A stretch of DNA of 64,000 nt, taken from positions 248,001 to 312,000 of the forward strand of contig NZ_SJZD01000001.1 in assembly GCF_004959765.1 (NCBI RefSeq), read 5' to 3'. The notes under the pieces were generated by a model, which had not been told where the DNA came from, did no database searches, and worked only from the letters and a program-made list of their open reading frames with translations. The stretch's first letter is position 1. Each line of letters opens with the position of its first letter. This document shows positions 63,792 to 64,000 of this stretch, in pieces. Position numbers and translations under genes: made by a program. Source of the DNA: Flavobacterium sp. H122 (lineage in GTDB: Bacteria; Bacteroidota; Bacteroidia; Flavobacteriales; Flavobacteriaceae).

Positions 63792-64000
63792 TTATTCGAT
63801 TGAAAGGATTTTATATTGAACATTGTTTAATTGAAAAGTATGTCCTGTTTCATTACCAAGTAAAAGTAATCCTAATGGTGATTGTGGAGAAATACCGAAG
63901 ACATTTTGATCTTCAATAGTTATTTTAGGCAATGCTGCTGAAATAAAAACAATCAAATTATTAGTTTTAACCAGACTTCCCAGCACTGCTTTTTTATGGA
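63792..64000 (-). CDS. GreA/GreB C-terminal-like protein, 5' end outside the window
   Basis: The last 69 codons of a longer gene; the frame stays open to the window edge. The end ISPQSPLGLLLLGNETGHTF is the hallmark of the GreA/GreB C-terminal FKBP-like domain, which binds RNA polymerase. Without the N-terminal part it cannot be told whether this is a full transcript-cleavage factor or a Gre-like protein of Bacteroidetes. Confidence 0.8.
   Translation of the reverse strand, partial: HKKAVLGSLVKTNNLIVFISAALPKITIEDQNVFGISPQSPLGLLLLGNETGHTFQLNNVQYKILSIE

Overview
The window looks like a chromosome segment of a Flavobacteriaceae bacterium, most likely Flavobacterium or a close relative. The DNA is AT-rich. 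Several genes have forms usual in Bacteroidetes: a fused secD-secF, a long NusB, type IX secretion (T9SS) sorting tails, an AraC regulator with membrane helices, and many -7 promoter boxes of the form TAnnTTTG. No tRNA, rRNA, CRISPR array, insertion sequence or replication origin was seen.

Left part (1-7320). A methyltransferase and two small proteins lie on the minus strand. A Crp/Fnr regulator points the other way and heads a tight plus-strand sulfur operon: TauE/SafE permease, a YeeE/YedE transporter split into two genes, a persulfide dioxygenase fused to two rhodanese domains, a YgaP-like membrane protein, thioredoxin, a small membrane protein, and a tiny exported Cys/Lys-rich peptide. 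A TGTGA-N6-TCACT site lies between regulator and operon and fits the regulator's CRP-like recognition helix.

Accessory island (7359-13364, minus strand). Genes for the type VI secretion baseplate proteins TssE and TssF are coupled to an unknown protein, a putative polymorphic-toxin effector, two tandem paralogous lipoproteins (candidate immunity proteins) and a TPR protein. A decayed copy of the effector's 3' end lies in front of the second lipoprotein, so an effector-immunity cassette was duplicated and its toxin part lost.

13515-18933 holds a five-gene operon (SDR, fatty-acid hydroxylase-type oxygenase, NAD-dependent epimerase/reductase, CPBP-like membrane protein, DUF6134-like exported protein) beside a membrane AraC regulator, with paired direct repeats between them. 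This looks like an uncharacterised lipid-modifying pathway. 19087-23817 is an Mla-type lipid transport operon ending in an M28/PDZ peptidase. 23979-29643 carries an unusual repeat-containing SPFH protein, an NTF2-like lipoprotein, lipoamide dehydrogenase and an RsmB-type RNA methyltransferase.

29665-34902 has three consecutive secreted endonuclease I paralogues with different C-terminal architectures. Next come purL, a PLP decarboxylase, a gene-poor stretch with possible gene remnants, a LytS/LytR two-component pair, an SMP-30-like protein, a frameshifted serine hydrolase and two small-family proteins. From 47025 to the end most genes are housekeeping: yajC, DUF1573, nusB, amino-acid dehydrogenase, ABC exporter, PUR-family protein, CAT-like acetyltransferase, CsaA-like protein, secDF, mdh, gyrB, asnB, an exported amidohydrolase and the end of a GreA-like gene. 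Most are closed by clear hairpin terminators.
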